Below are positions 14,001-27,815 of a stretch of 64,000 bases of DNA, one piece after another. Both the position numbers and the translations under genes were made by a program. The notes below the pieces were generated by a model, which worked only from the letters and a program-made list of their open reading frames with translations, was not told the origin of the DNA and searched no databases. This stretch comes from Mansonella perstans (lineage: Eukaryota; Nematoda; Chromadorea; Rhabditida; Onchocercidae), in assembly GCA_037074765.1 (NCBI GenBank), contig JBAMDO010000576.1:124001-188000 (forward strand), read 5' to 3'. Positions within the stretch are counted from its first letter, which is position 1. Every line of letters starts with the position of its first letter.

Positions 14001-16702
14001 CCATTTCAGTGGAAATCATTTTCTGACTGGATGGCTTCTCCTCATTTTTCGAGCAAAAGCACACGTAGAAAAGACATACCGTTTGAACGAGACTATTTTA
14101 ATCTACGGAAGATTATTGTTGCTTCAACGTTGAAATCTATTGTTTACGGTGAGTTTTTCTTGATCATTTTGTTTAAAATGATGACTTTAATCAAATTACA
14201 AAGAAATGTTAGGTCGCGCGTCACTCATTACTTATCATCTTCATTAATTGCCCAGTTATTGATCAATAGAGAACTTTTTGCAGGTCTTGATAGCAGTGAT
14301 GGAACAATTTTGTGGTATATTTATTTGGGGAAAAATATTAAATCGTTGGTTAGCTCATTGGGAAACGAAAAAATCCCTCTTTTTATACAGCGCACCACAG
14401 CTCACTATCATTTTTCTCCACAAGCTACCGTCGTTGCTAGTGATAAGGTTCAAGTTTATCAATGTTGTAGTGGTTCAAGTGTTCTTTATTCTCTGGAATA
14501 ATAATGTAAGAAATTATCCCTGCAGTTGAACAAAAAGATTTGTTTCTGCATATGATCTGCTGTGTTCCAGAAATCGGGACATGCAGTTTTGATATCTTTC
14601 AATCCCATAACAGGATCTTTAATCGAACGAAAAAGCTTCCTTACTTCCATAAAGCGTGTTGAAATTCTCCCATACGCGAATGCCCAGACACACATTTATC
14701 ATCTCATCATGTTTGATAAGAACAACAAAGTAAGTTTATTTATGTATAAATAAATTGTTCTAATCATTTTGTGCTGAGAATCATACGCTTTATTCATGAA
14801 TTTATGAAAGTGGATAGATTTCCAATCCACTGGAATTTCACTGATTATTTCAGATCATTTCATATCCGGAAAATATGAATGGACTGGAACAACAGGTTCC
14901 GCTCCATTTCTTCAGCTTTGATGCTTCTGGTAATTTGGAAGGTTTTGTCTTAAATGTTTCTCGCAAGCAGCTTTCGTCAACTTGGAAAATGAAGCTCGCT
15001 TTAAAAAATGAACAAAGGATTGTAACCGTTGTCCCAAAACCGTCTTACCGTGAGTTAGTTCATTTTCGATCTGTGTATTATGATTAATTTCCTGTATCTT
15101 TTGACTAATTTTTTGTACTAATTTTGTATTTCGTCAATTTCTACATTTTCAGAAAAAGTTCACAGTGCTGGAAGAGTATTAGGCAATCGCTCAGTGTTAT
15201 ATAAATATGCAAATCCAAATCTAGTCGCGATTGCAGCGCTTGATTCCATCCATTCGGTTTTACAAATTTATCTCGTTGATGCAGTTTCAGGCTACATCGT
15301 ATACAGTGGTAAACAAAATAAAGTGAATACATTTAAAATTTTCATAATGTTTTTCATAAGATTTTTGCAGTTATCTTTATTGGTGCTTCCACTGCAAACG
15401 ATTTGGTTAAAATTTGATAAAAGGATGATATATTTTGAAGCCCTCATTATATGTGTCGTATCTTGGGTTTTAATGTATTGGAATTTCAATTTTTCAAAAA
15501 TCACAACAAAATCACCACAAGAAAAATGTGAAACTCTGAGAATAATTAAAATTTATAGATATCTGGTCCAATTCATTTGGTCCACTGTGAAAACTGGCTA
15601 GCTTATTCATCCTGGAACGAAAAAGGTCGTCGTATGGAAGTAGCTGTGGTAGAATTGTATGAAGGTCTTGAGCAAACTGATGCTCTTCATTACAATTCAC
15701 TTGTACATATGCGGGCAGCAAGAGTTACAGCCCTTTCTCAAGCGTATATATTTCCTCAGGGAGTGACGGCATTAGGCGTTACAGAAACTGGTTAGTGATT
15801 TATTTGTAAATCTTGTAAAATCATATCGGGACTTGTTTTTTCAATTTTTTTTTTAAACAAAAGTCAAATTTTATATGAAGCTTTAGATGAATTAATGTAT
15901 CCTTATAATTTAGAGCTAGGACTGTCAACAAGATCTTTATTGGTAGCGATGCCATTTGGCGGCATATATGTAATTTCTAAACGACTATTGGATGCTCGTC
16001 GTCCACTGGAAATGACGCAAGAATTGGCCGAAGAAATGCTTCTTCCATATCGACCAGAATTACCCATTGCATCTGAAGATTTCATCAGTTATAATCGAAG
16101 TATACATGCTATTCGCGGCTTCAAAACTTCGTAAGTTATTTCTTATGAAGATAGCATAATGTTAGTTTGTGAGCGAAAGTTGCACAGGATGAAAAGATTT
16201 ATAAAGCTGGTCCAATGTGAACAGTTTGTATCAATTTCCTACTGTCGTACTACTTTTATTAATTTACTTGTTTTATGCCGAATAAATAGCTTTTTATTAT
16301 TTCGTACAAAAAAAGTGAAGTGATATTTGTGAATGTGAAATTTGGAATCGGGTATCTGGATCTTGTTTCTCTTATGATATCATGACTTCTGTTAGATTTC
16401 TCTGAGGATAGTCTAATTGGATGAAGCACTGTGCAGAAAAATGACCAACATCGCACTTGTTTTTTTATGTTTCCAAATTTTTGTTGATTTTCAGACCTTC
16501 TGGCTTAGAATCGACAAGCTTGATGCTGGCTTATGGTACTGATCTTTTTTTCACTCAGCTGGCTCCATCTGGAACTTTTGACATATTAAAAGATGATTTT
16601 AATCACCTACTTATTAGTATTGTCTTAATAAGTTTGGTAATTGGGAGTTTGGTTTGCAAACGATTAGGCAAAAGCAATAGTCTAAGGCAGTCTTGGCAAT
16701 GA
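11061..16702 (+). CDS. emc-1: ER membrane protein complex subunit 1 (EMC1)
   Basis: EMC1 is the large lumenal scaffold of the EMC, which inserts and chaperones membrane proteins in the ER. Sixteen exons join in phase to 950 residues (human 993): 11061-11131, 11281-11411, 11689-11751, 11880-11982, 12218-12340, 12501-12650, 12883-13108, 13194-13554, 13897-14148, 14284-14447, 14571-14729, 14854-15049, 15153-15322, 15559-15790, 15887-16130, 16495-16702. A short hydrophobic signal precedes IYEDQIGKFDW, the conserved mature N-terminus. Beta-propeller repeats follow (SSDGTILWYIYLG, QRTTAHYHFSP). The C-terminal conserved region carries HCENWLAYSSWN, VVELYEGLEQ, SYNRSIHAIRG, PSGLESTSLMLAYGTDLFFTQ and FDILKDDFNHLL. 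A single transmembrane helix lies near residues 922-938, then a basic tail. TTTCAG ends 2 nt before the ATG. The exon 13 end was chosen because it restores the spacing seen in the human protein. Confidence 0.95.
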
Positions 16703-19700
16703 TCATTTCTTTATGTGAAGGGATCGATAATTTCAAGTTAAATGTCATGACATGATTCGCATTCTTAAAAAATAATTTATTTAAATATAGAATAAAAGAT
16801 TCACTTTCTAAAAAGGATGATGATTAGCTTTTTATTTTGTCATTTACGTTGTCACCACATTATTAGTTTTCTACTTTTGTTATTTCACCGGCTGTTTAAT
16901 TGTTCATTTAATGATCTTACTAGGGCAGTGTATTTCCTGCCTGCTACCACTTCATTCTTTTGCAAGCATATTTAGTCAAATTCTCTCAGAGAGCAAGTTC
17001 CCTGAAATGTGGGATTAATTATTTTGGGTATTTGTTATCTTTCTTAATTTTTTCAGTCAAAAACTAACTAGGAAATCTTTTTTCTAGTCACACAGTCTGG
17101 TAATTATGTTTCATTATAATGCGGGTAATATTGTATAATTACTTGTTATTGTTGATGCAATAGGCAATGTCATCTTCTTATATACTTATTTCTATCAAAT
17201 ACCAAATTTTGCTATGTGAAGGTTTTTATTCCAATGAATTTGCCTCATATTTTGTATTTATTTCGGTAATCAGAGCTAATAAATATCTCAATAATACAAC
17301 ATCATGTAATGGTTAGTAGTTCAGACAGCTTGTGAGTTATTTTCTTTACGTGTTTTTAAAACATGTAAAGAAAATACGTGTTTGGAGGAATAAGTACATC
17401 ATAAATTATAAATCGTTTTTTTTTTTTTTTTTTTTCAATTTTTATGTTGCATGCTAGACTATGATGCATTAATTTAAAATGGAAGGATTTTGAGCTAATA
17501 CGGAAAAAGCATTAAAATTTGAACAGTCCATTCGATTGAGCAGAAGTCGAAATCTCGAAAATTCCGATAAGTGATCTTCCTAGCAGTTGCTATAGTTGCT
17601 ACATTAATGGCTGTAAGATCACAGCAGTAATGAAGTTGTAAGATGACGTAAATTATCTTTAATGGTTTGTTGATATACCTATTTTTGCATGTTGATATGC
17701 AATTAGCAAATTGAAGTAAAAAATAATGGCCTTGAATTTTAAATGCTGCTTGGAGAGACTTCATTGTTCATTAATGTATGTCAATTTTTCAAGGATTATA
17801 ACTTTGATTTGATTTTTGTGCGAGAAAAAACTATACTTATCAATGCAAATAATTAAACACGGAATGAAATGAGACATAATCTGTATTACAGACAGCGAAT
17901 GTCGAAAGAAATGGTGTTCGTTAATGCAAACTTTTCCCAAAAAATTGATATTTGCTTACTATCCTGAAATAAAAATTGCAGTGGTTTACTGAATATTGAG
18001 AACGAGAGCTTAAAAGTATTCAAATATTATTATCCGTTAATTTCTTTCCATTCAGCAATCTGTTCGTTTTATTTTTACTCCAATTCATACAATTTTTACA
18101 CTTCCTTTTTCCACTAATTTTTATCATTTTAGTTATTATTAGTAAACAGTTAACATCAATGATAATAGAAAAATCGTGCATTTTAGACTAATCATTTTTC
18201 AAAATCTCAAATTATCGTCGCATAATTTGTCTTTTTATCAATGTTTATAATTTTACTTATCATTATTTTTGTTACCTATATACATTTGTCGAGAAGTCAT
18301 ATCATCGAAATATGTCGAATGATAGGGTACTTTCATGATAAAATAATAAGGGCTAACAAATATGAGCTAAGCATTCAGTCAACAGAAGAATCAAAAATGG
18401 ATGAAACAGATTTTTCCTTTTTTACTCAGTTTACATGGCATTATTAAAAGCATACAGGTAACAAAGCCAGCAGTGAAAAATGTAAAATTCCTGAAGAGAA
18501 GTAACTAAGCTGCTTTGGACTGATAATCTTTACTTTCATATTTCATTTCAGCAAAAATCGGTTGTTCTTCATCACGGGCAACAAATAATTACAAGCAGAT
18601 CCATCAGAAATACAACAGCTTCAACTTTCTTATCGCAAGTATATTTTCTCTTTCATGCGATATCATGCGACCATTGTCCCATTTCATTTTAAAAAAATCA
18701 GTAACTGCTTGATTTGTCACCACAGATTAATTAAATTTTTTTCTTTCCATACATATTGTATCAAAATACTCTTATATTCATTCTACAATGGAATCAATTC
18801 TCAAATGGTAGCTGAATGCTTCTTGATAGCACTATGCATCGATTATTCCATTAATCATAATTCCTGAATGAAAATCTTATTGTTTAATACATTCATTTGT
18901 CCACATGTTATACTGTATTGATCTCACTATTGCGTAAATTTTTGACTCAGTTGAAATTTCAACATATATTTCATTCTTCAAAATATTTAAAAGAGATTTA
19001 GACCATTTAAAAATAATTTAATATGATATGATAGAAATAGCAAAAAAATTTTTGAACTTTATTGCAAATAAGTGCAATAAAATAATATGTGATATTATCG
19101 CATGGCATATTTGCATTGTTCGAAAGTTATCAATACTCATTCAATAAAACTGTCTAAAATCAATGATTGTGAAAATTTAAGATTAGAATTTGTTTGCATG
19201 ATTAAGTCTTATCAATTTCTTAATCTAATTCAGCAACTACAATTATCAGGCTTATCAGAGTATACGTATATTTCATTCTTCAAAATATTTAAAAAAATAC
19301 AGGTATTATTCATTACATTGCTTGCTTCCTAAATCTTTCGGAGGGTTTCGCCTTGAAAATGAATCATTGGATGGTTACCAATTTGGTACTGAGTGTTCGC
19401 ATTCAGATAGGAATTTATTTAATTTTTTAGTTGTCAAGAGGCATTGCTAATTGCTTAAGTTGTTTCTTTTGCTTGCTTTCCTCGTGATATCTGAATTGTT
19501 TTCTTTATTTGATCTCCCAAATATCACATCTTTGAGAAATCCCAATGCAAATATTAATAATTATGGCAAATCTTTAATTTGATTGGTAAAGGGAGGAAAC
19601 AAAAAAGCAAATTCAGACATTTTGTACAGACATGAAGTTTTAAGAGAAAAATATCATAGTATAACTTTATGTGCCGTCTTCTAAACGGTAAAATGATGGA

Positions 19701-22700
19701 TTATGTCATTTGGATGCCATCGATTGCTGCATAATTCCGCGAGATTTTATTTGCTACTCAAAAATTTTAGATTATTATTATTTGAAAAAATTGAAGTCAA
19801 AAGCATCAATAAAAGCTGCAAGTACTGCACGGCGAATCTTATGAAAGAAAATTTTTTTAATGTTTGTTTCTTCAAAGTGCCATTATTAAACTTAATCAGG
19901 TTCCTGAAATTTCAATGCAAAGAAACACTGAATATCATTATCATTATTAATATCATTATCCAAAGAAGCCATTATCAAAATGATGTGCGCCAGTTTCTTG
20001 CCTGATGCTTCACTGAAAAAATACTTTTCAATTTTCGAGAATTAATAAGAGAGATTAGCTTGTGCTTTTTAAACAGGAAACATAAGAGTTTTTAACAGAA
20101 ACTCGATTTCATTGCTATTATTTCTTTCTTGGTAAGCATTATTGGCAAATCAATTCAATTAATACATTTTGAGCTGAAAAGATGACGATGACAGATTTCA
20201 TCTATTTCCTTATTCTGCTTCAAAATATTATTTTTTGAAGATTACTTCGTATTGCTCGAATATATCATTACTTTTTCTAAAATTTCAACTGTCTCAAATT
20301 GTACTCAAATTCCAAATTTAAAATTTGAGATAGTCGGAATTAAGGAATTAAAAAAGACTGACATTAAAGACTAAAAGTTTGGGTTCATTTTCTTTGTCGT
20401 CAATCGTTAATTTGTTGATGAATATTTTTTAGAATTCCCTTTCTTTTCCTAAAAGAATTGTTGCAGTAGCACAAGTATTTCTAAAATATCATCCAATTTA
20501 TGAAATGATTTTCGAGGATTTTGCAGTATTTGATATATTATACTTTCTAGAACAATGGTTCATTTTTCTACTTATTACTACTTGACCTACCTCAAATGAA
20601 TACTGAGGTAATCATATAGAAGCTGACCTATTTTGATTAAACAATTCATTCAATTTATTTATATTTTCTAACTTTTTCTTTTTCATTGAAAATTCAAATT
20701 TCACAAGTTTTTTTTTCTTTATAAAATATATTTGTTTCATTCAAGGTAGTTCTTCATTTTTCATTAATCATTAAGTGAGCAGGTCAAAGATAGTAATCCT
20801 TTTTCAGTAATGAGTTTATATTTTATAAAGTCATTCTTAGTCCATTCTAATCTATCGATATTCTTCTTACTGCTACTTTTAAAAAAGCCTATTGGGCGTT
20901 GGTTAATGGTGTGTATAATAAATAGTTTAGATCGACAGATGCTACCACACAAGCAGCCAAGATCATCATAAAGGTACTATAATGATGATGCAGTGAGGGC
21001 TTTCTAACCCCTTAAATTTTTATATTTTCCGTCATTTATACTTCCAAGTTCTGTTGGACGGTTGGCTAATTTCAATATGGAATCAACAATAACTGAGATC
21101 GTAGTATAAATTGGATGTCGAGTGATAGAGTATCATAAAGCACCCTTTACATTGCCGTCACAAATTTTTTGATTCTATATTAATTATTGGAGCGATTCGG
21201 AAAAAAAAGAGCAACTACTTTGAAAAATTTGATCTAGCGCTATTAGAGCAGGCAAAAATGAAAAGTTGTTCTCTTCCCTGCCAATTTAAAACAGTTTGAT
21301 AGAAAGCTTTAAATTGCTTTATTTCTGTTAAGCATACTAGCAATCTTCAAATTCAAGTTATGATTCAGCGGAAGTCAGTGGGATCATCTTATCATTGCGA
21401 TAGTTGATTTTCCAATGATTTTTCTCTCATTCCAACTCCTTATTTAATAACTTTTGCAAAACTTCTTTTATATATCAGATTTTTATCATATACAAAAAAT
21501 CTGAAATGATCTTTTAAAGTTCAAGTCCTTCCTATTTTATGATTTTTGCAAAACTTTTGAATTCTTAAGTTTTATTTTTTCTATTGCGCAATGAAGAAAT
21601 TTTTTCAAATGCAAGTTTTATCCAAATTAAGTTTGTATAGATTCATTCAACTTTTGAATTCCCAAAGGATAGAATGGAATAAGCAAGGTACTTATTCAAA
21701 TGCATCCTGTTTGCACAAAGATCTTTATTCAAACGAAGTAAAAGTGCTCTGACAAACTGATTCATAGAATAATCGAGGTTTCCCAAGGCTATTTTTGCAT
21801 ATTATGCCTTTATTTCTCCTATTCTTGTGAAATACTTTTTTTTATTTATTTCATGAAAATGTAATAATTGATGTTGTAGTAATTTTATACTTTTCTAATT
21901 AAATAAACAAATAATGATAAAATTGCTTACTTTTAGAGACATTTATTGCGTTAAGCATATTTTGCTACAACTCATCCATCTTCTGACATTAATTTGCTTG
22001 TTTGATTAGGACTTATTGCTTATTTTGAATGGGCTTATTAGTTGGTTGTTTTTTCAGAGCAAAGACAGATAAAACAATGATGATACTGAACATATGAATA
22101 ACTTGATAAGAAGTGCTGATAAGGAATGAACTGAAAGGGATGATCAATTTATGACGAATTTCACTACAGCTAAATAATAAGAACAATGCAATATAATACA
22201 TTAAACAATTTCTAGTAATTTGTTTAAAACTGATATTATCATAAATATTTGTAGCCATGAGGGAATAGCTCTTGTGACTGACAAATATTCATGTGACAAT
22301 GTTCATGAAACTTTTCAGGTTACTTTTAAGCATATGTATGATTTGCTGGATGGTCTTCAGTTCAGCTTATGCATATCTGGCATTAACTGCTATTTGCATC
22401 TAAATAATTTTCCTGAGAATGAGAGCGTTTAATTTTTTAGTGAAAATTTAATTGCTTCCCTATATCGATGTGGCATATATGTTTGTCAAATTTCTTTCTT
22501 AAATTGAAATTTAAAAATTCCTATTACAACATTTTAATAATACAAGCGTTGATACTATAACCTTTATTTCTATAATTCTACCGGTCGTTTCACCACTATC
22601 GTTACGATTAAAAATAATCCATATCAAATAAAATGGTTAAATAAAGAAGAGAAAGCATCCAAAAAGACAAATGACTCGTTTGCTAAAAAAGCTGAAAAAT

Positions 22701-25700
22701 CGTCTGTCGTTTATTTCTATTTTTAGATGAAAATTTTTTTCTTTATCAATTAGATGTATCTAAAATATAATTGATTTCATCATCTTTTGAAACGAAGTCT
22801 TATTAATAATTAACTTCTTTTTAATGAAAATAAAATCGACGCGAAAAATTGTGAAATAAATAAATGCCTCCAGTGACAAGAAATTGAGTTGAGTCATCGG
22901 ATATGGGCACCAACTGATTGATTGATTTTTAATGTTATTTGTGAAACTTCGCTTCTCTCTGAGCACTAATCATTAATGTATTAGTAACCACTATCATCAG
23001 TCATCAAGTAATAATAAAATTGCTACCTGAAACATCTGTGAAATAACTTGTTTAATCCTATTATCAATTTATAATTAGTGATAGGTAAGTTTGCTTTTTC
23101 TATTTTTGTCATAAGAAAAATAAATCAGTGTAATCTTCCAAGATTTGCAGTACTTATTTAGTTTTTTTGGAGTTGTCAAATTTTCAAATGCTCTGATTGA
23201 CTGACTACACGAAAAATTTTCAATCTAACAATACGGTAGCTTTTTTTCTGAATTTCATTACCGTCTCATAAATTGCATATCCTCATGTTTTACGCCTGTT
23301 CAAATATCGAACAAATATTTCGTTCATTTCATACTCATCATTTTCAACGAATAATCCCAATTTGCTTTCAAATCTTAAATTGAAAAATTATTCATTTCCA
23401 ACATTCTGGAAATTGAATTTGCTGATATGCTAATTAATTCCTGTAGACGAAGTTAGCAAATTCTTTTACTTTCTAATTCACAAATAATATGTCCTTTAGA
23501 AAAAGCAATATTTTGATTTTCATTGTTTTTAAAGTCGGATTTTGATCATTTTTAATCAGTGATAGTCTTTCAAATGTCTGCTATCTCCTGGTTATTGATC
23601 ATTGCTTGCACTATTCGATGAATAAAAAATGTTTGCTTTGATAAATCTGTGCATCGATAAATTTCTGCATTAGTAAATTGCCTTTCCCGAAATAAGAAAG
23701 GACTTTTGTAAACAAATCATTGAAAAGCAGTGCCCATTCACGAGTTTCTTATCAATAAATTTGCCTATATTTCTTTTATCATCTAAAACCCACACAATCT
23801 TCAAAATTCAAAATGAAAAAATTAGTGGAAATCCAACTGAAAAATTAATTAAGGAAGTTAAAAAATTAAAGAATGTTAATTGAAGGATTAACAAAATGAT
23901 GATTGATGAAAAACTGTAAAAATATATCACTTGCACAAACCATATAGCAGAAAATCTTCACATGCCTTTAATTTTATTCAATAATGTAATTCATTCGAAA
24001 TTTTCCAAACTTTTGAATACGAAAATGCGTATCTTAGCATCCTTTTCAGTTGTGCATTTCTTATATGAACACCTGTCAAAAATGCCTTAGTAACGTCATC
24101 TCTCAGCCCAGACTTATCATAGTGATCCTCATCATCTTTCCATTTATGCTTACACTCTCATTTCCGTTTATTTAAATATCGATATCCTGACAATTTCTTT
24201 TATCTATTAGATGCAAATAATTTTTATCTTACAGTTCAGAATTTAACTGTGACATAATCAGTTCATTTTTTCTGCAGTAAGTTAAAGATGATCCAATCAT
24301 GAATTAGGAGCTGTTTGATGTTACTAAATAAAAAGTAAGAAAAAAAATATTTGCTTCTTCTTTTCCAATCTTTGATGATTTTTCACTTTTTTACTTTCAA
24401 AATTGGTTTGCATGGGATAGTGTGTATGGTAAGATTTGGTTACTGAAAATTAGCTAAAAATTAGTCACTTTTTTGAAAACAGTTACCATATTTTAAAAAA
24501 CTTTAATTTTCAATTTATTACTTCAAGTCAAGTTTCAAATTCATAAATTTCAACCTTTCCCTCTGAAAGAAGAAATAAAGAGCAATTTTTTCCAGGAATA
24601 AGTGGTATGATGAATTATTCATGAGCCTGTTGCTTTTAGAATAAGTGGAAAAACACATTCATAAACACACGCATATACACGAACAGTTTCATGAAAAATC
24701 GTAATTTTGAATGTTTCGCTTCTCTTAACTAAAATCCGAATTCGTTCAATTTGATCCTGCATTCATTGCATATGGAACTATGCTCACAAAATTTCTCACT
24801 TTAAAAGATTAGTTTTTTAAGACTAGCACTTCTTAAGACCGCCTATACCACGGTGATGCTGTGACGGTTTTTAAATCACAAATGTGATGTAATTCGTCAC
24901 TTTCTAGTATTTGAGTAAGGTTGAGTTGTTTTACAAAAGGATGAACATTTCATATTGCCGAAATTTCGCGTTACATTTTTTTTTATTTTGATCAATTGAA
25001 GAAAAATTTTTTTCATTAAAAATACTTCGGCTTTCCATAAATAAGCAAACGAATATTTATGATCAGATGTAATGACGCTCAATTTCCTCAATAAATAGAT
25101 ACCGAAAACCGGTTTCCCACCTTCGTCACCGTTATGTTTAATCCACACATTGCCATGAATGTTTTTTATTTAATCATTTTATGCTTACAGTCATTGTATA
25201 TGTTACCTGAACGCGCCGAATTCTTTCTGTTGAAAAAATTTGAGCTTTTGAACATTTTTACACTTTTTGTCGAAATGAAAACATTTGAACTAATTTAAAA
25301 TTAATTCTTTTTCCATCAAATACGGACATGACTGTTGCAATTTTGCATTTTTTTCAAGGCTTCAAACTATTTATTTTTGTAAAAATTATTTTTTTTTTTG
25401 TATGTATTTACGATTTGCTGTAGAAAGATAGTGCAAAATTCACATGCACTGTGATGTAATATCGGGTAGGAAAAGGGCTGAGAGCAAAGGTCGTCATTGT
25501 CGGGATAGCAATTTATAGGTAAGCAGCAGGCAATTATTCATGTAAGTAATTCGATGACAATAAACCATAACTTAAATGAAGTGAAATAAATTGTAACTAT
25601 TACTAATGCACCTCATGAGATTGATTTGATCTTTACACTCTCATATAATGAAACTTAAGGGATGATAAATATGTAGGAATAAAATCAGGATATTTCTTCA

Positions 25701-26815
25701 AAACTATACTTAAAACAATTTTTATTATCCTTCCTTTACAAGATTGTAGAAATTTAAATCAGTAAATTCCGCAGTGAATTTATTTAATAGTAGTAAAGTA
25801 ATAATAGTTTTGACTGAAATTCTTTGTTATAATTAAAAATAACTAGTATTTAGAAACTAAAGAAATCTTACTGTTTGCTACTTTACATTTGTAAATAATT
25901 TCTTTTCTGTTACAGCCTAGAAAATAGAAATGTGTTTTAAAGTACCGGAATATGACATAAAAAGTATTTTATTTCAAAATATTGATATTGATGGGAGTAG
26001 CAAATTTTACATGGCGTCAGTTTACATACGACAGTTGATTTTAAGTTTGTTGTATTTCCTGTACGACATGAAATAATACGCCACTTTTCGACTGACAGCA
26101 TGCTGAAGAATAATCGTTCCCAACTAACAATATTTATTTTTGTCAGCAATATGTGAAGGGAAGATTTGATTCTATTTCCATGTCTTATTGACATATAGCA
26201 ACTTTAAACAAAATAAAATTTAATAACTCTCACTTCTCTTCCATTTCCAGTATGGTAAGCAGTTGTCGACTCATTCAGTAACCTTCAATCAAACAATGAA
26301 ACCTAACCTTCAATCAAACTCCTTCATGATTAAGATAGTAAAAGGCTGGGATATTTTTTCTGAGTGAAACTATTTTTAACTAAAATTTAAGAACAATCAA
26401 TAATTTTCAACATTTTTTTTATGATTTAAAAAAGTGGAACAGAAATAGAAACGTTTTGTAGTCAATCGGTTACTTATTGCATCGGAAGCGGTATGAGTTA
26501 TTGCTTTTTGTGTGTTTCACTGTTTCCATAGAAGCGTTTAGTACATTATCGAGAAGTTAAGTGAAAAAACTGTTTTGTTTGTCATTCAATTAACTTTGTT
26601 TTCTCTACTCTTTCCTTCTGTCACATTTAATAATTTTCATTTCTTTCATATTGTCTGCAAATTTCGAAATGATTAATTGGAAAGTGACTTATCTATAAGT
26701 AACATTTTTTTTTAATACAAACAATCAAATGCATTACATTTTGCTACGTTAGAGAAAAAAACCACCTTGCTTCTGTGTAAATTGCAGCAGTCTGATATAT
26801 TAAAACAGTCGCGAA
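16703..26815. other. 10-kb gene-poor interval
   Basis: I could support no gene here on either strand. ORFs are short, AT-driven and without splice-linked continuation. Small features seen: an imperfect palindrome at 17340-17374, and a 30-bp direct repeat (TATATTTCATTCTTCAAAATATTTAAAA) at about 18964 and 19265. Candidate contents that I cannot see include distal regulatory DNA, non-coding RNA or very small exons. Confidence 0.5.
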
Positions 26816-27815
26816 ATGACGGCACTTATGGCTCGTCATACCAGCTTTAAAGAAACGCCAAAGCATAATGTATTCAACAACAGTACCGTAACACATCAAC
26901 AACGGCAACGTATTACTGATGAAATATATCCGGAATTATCACTGGATCAAGAAAAGAAACATAAAGTGAAATTACGATACAAAACATCTTTGTTACCTGC
27001 TACAATCGAAGATGCTAGCGAAGATGAGGAGGTTAATAATTTTTTAATTTCTTTAGTCTGAGAAAAAATGAATTTTCTGAGTAAAATTCAGAGGCTAGGT
27101 TAAAAATTTTTTTTTTTACAGTCAACAGCCATAAATAATTGCTTATCTTCCACCGGAAGTCTTGATGGGCGTTCGCCATATGCGTTGCCGCCGGAGCAAC
27201 TCTTCCAGCACTGCCTGTGCACAAATCAGGATTTCTTTCCTTTCCCTCTTACAAGCCCAAAGTTTGAACATCGATCTTTAAGACCACTTTGGACTATAAA
27301 AACAACTGCCGGGCTGTCGCGAGGATTTAATAAATCCACCACAAAAATACGAAACAAACGGCCATCCTGTAAGTTCATTGCAGTGTATTTATTTTTGAAA
27401 ACAGAGCATGAAGATGTAATCGGCGAATTAACAAGGAAAATCTTTCTTCTTTCATACTGGAACAATTTCTTTAAAATTGTTGTGAACCTGATATGCATAT
27501 ATGACCAGAGCTTATTCAAATTCGTCTCAAAAATTTGTAACACTGAGTTCTAACTTAAAGTCGTATTTGATTTTCACTAACAGTGAAGTCTACAAATCTT
27601 GGTAAACAGTTAAAATATTAAACATAAAAGCGTTGATTAAATTTTTAGCACTACTGGGAGAGCGCCTAGATGATGCAAATTTCGAATTATTGCCTGCAAA
27701 CTTCTTGAACTTACCACCAATTTCTGAAACTGCTCCATTGAAGAGGATATCAGAAAAAGAAGATTCAAGCTTGGAAGATGAAGAAAAGGAGATGGAAATG
27801 CTTTCAGAAACTTAA
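26816..27815 (+). CDS. Unrecognised 209-aa protein (3 exons)
   Basis: I do not recognise this gene. Exons 26816-27031, 27122-27368 and 27649-27815 join in phase (216+247+167 nt) to 209 residues. The ATG is preceded by an in-frame TAA 12 nt upstream and by TTGCAG 26 nt upstream, a likely trans-splice acceptor. Exon 1 is polar and basic and ends in an acidic run (EDASEDEE). Exon 2 is rich in Pro, Phe and Leu around PFPLTSPKFEHRSLRPLW and ends basic (KIRNKRPS). Exon 3 carries LPANFLNLPPISE and a very acidic tail (EDSSLEDEEKEMEM). No signal peptide or membrane segment is visible, so a cytosolic or nuclear location is likely. Codon use and splice sites look genuine. Confidence 0.6.

Noticed and set aside
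14448..14501. Extension of EMC1 exon 10 to a stop codon (17 extra codons)
   Set aside because: Splicing at 14447 to 14571 joins in phase and restores the conserved human-like sequence; read-through would truncate the protein.
15362..15411. Possible extra micro-exon in EMC1 after TTTTTGCAG
   Set aside because: Ending exon 13 at 15322 gives the exact spacing of the human protein between IVYS and SGPIHLVH, so no extra exon is needed.
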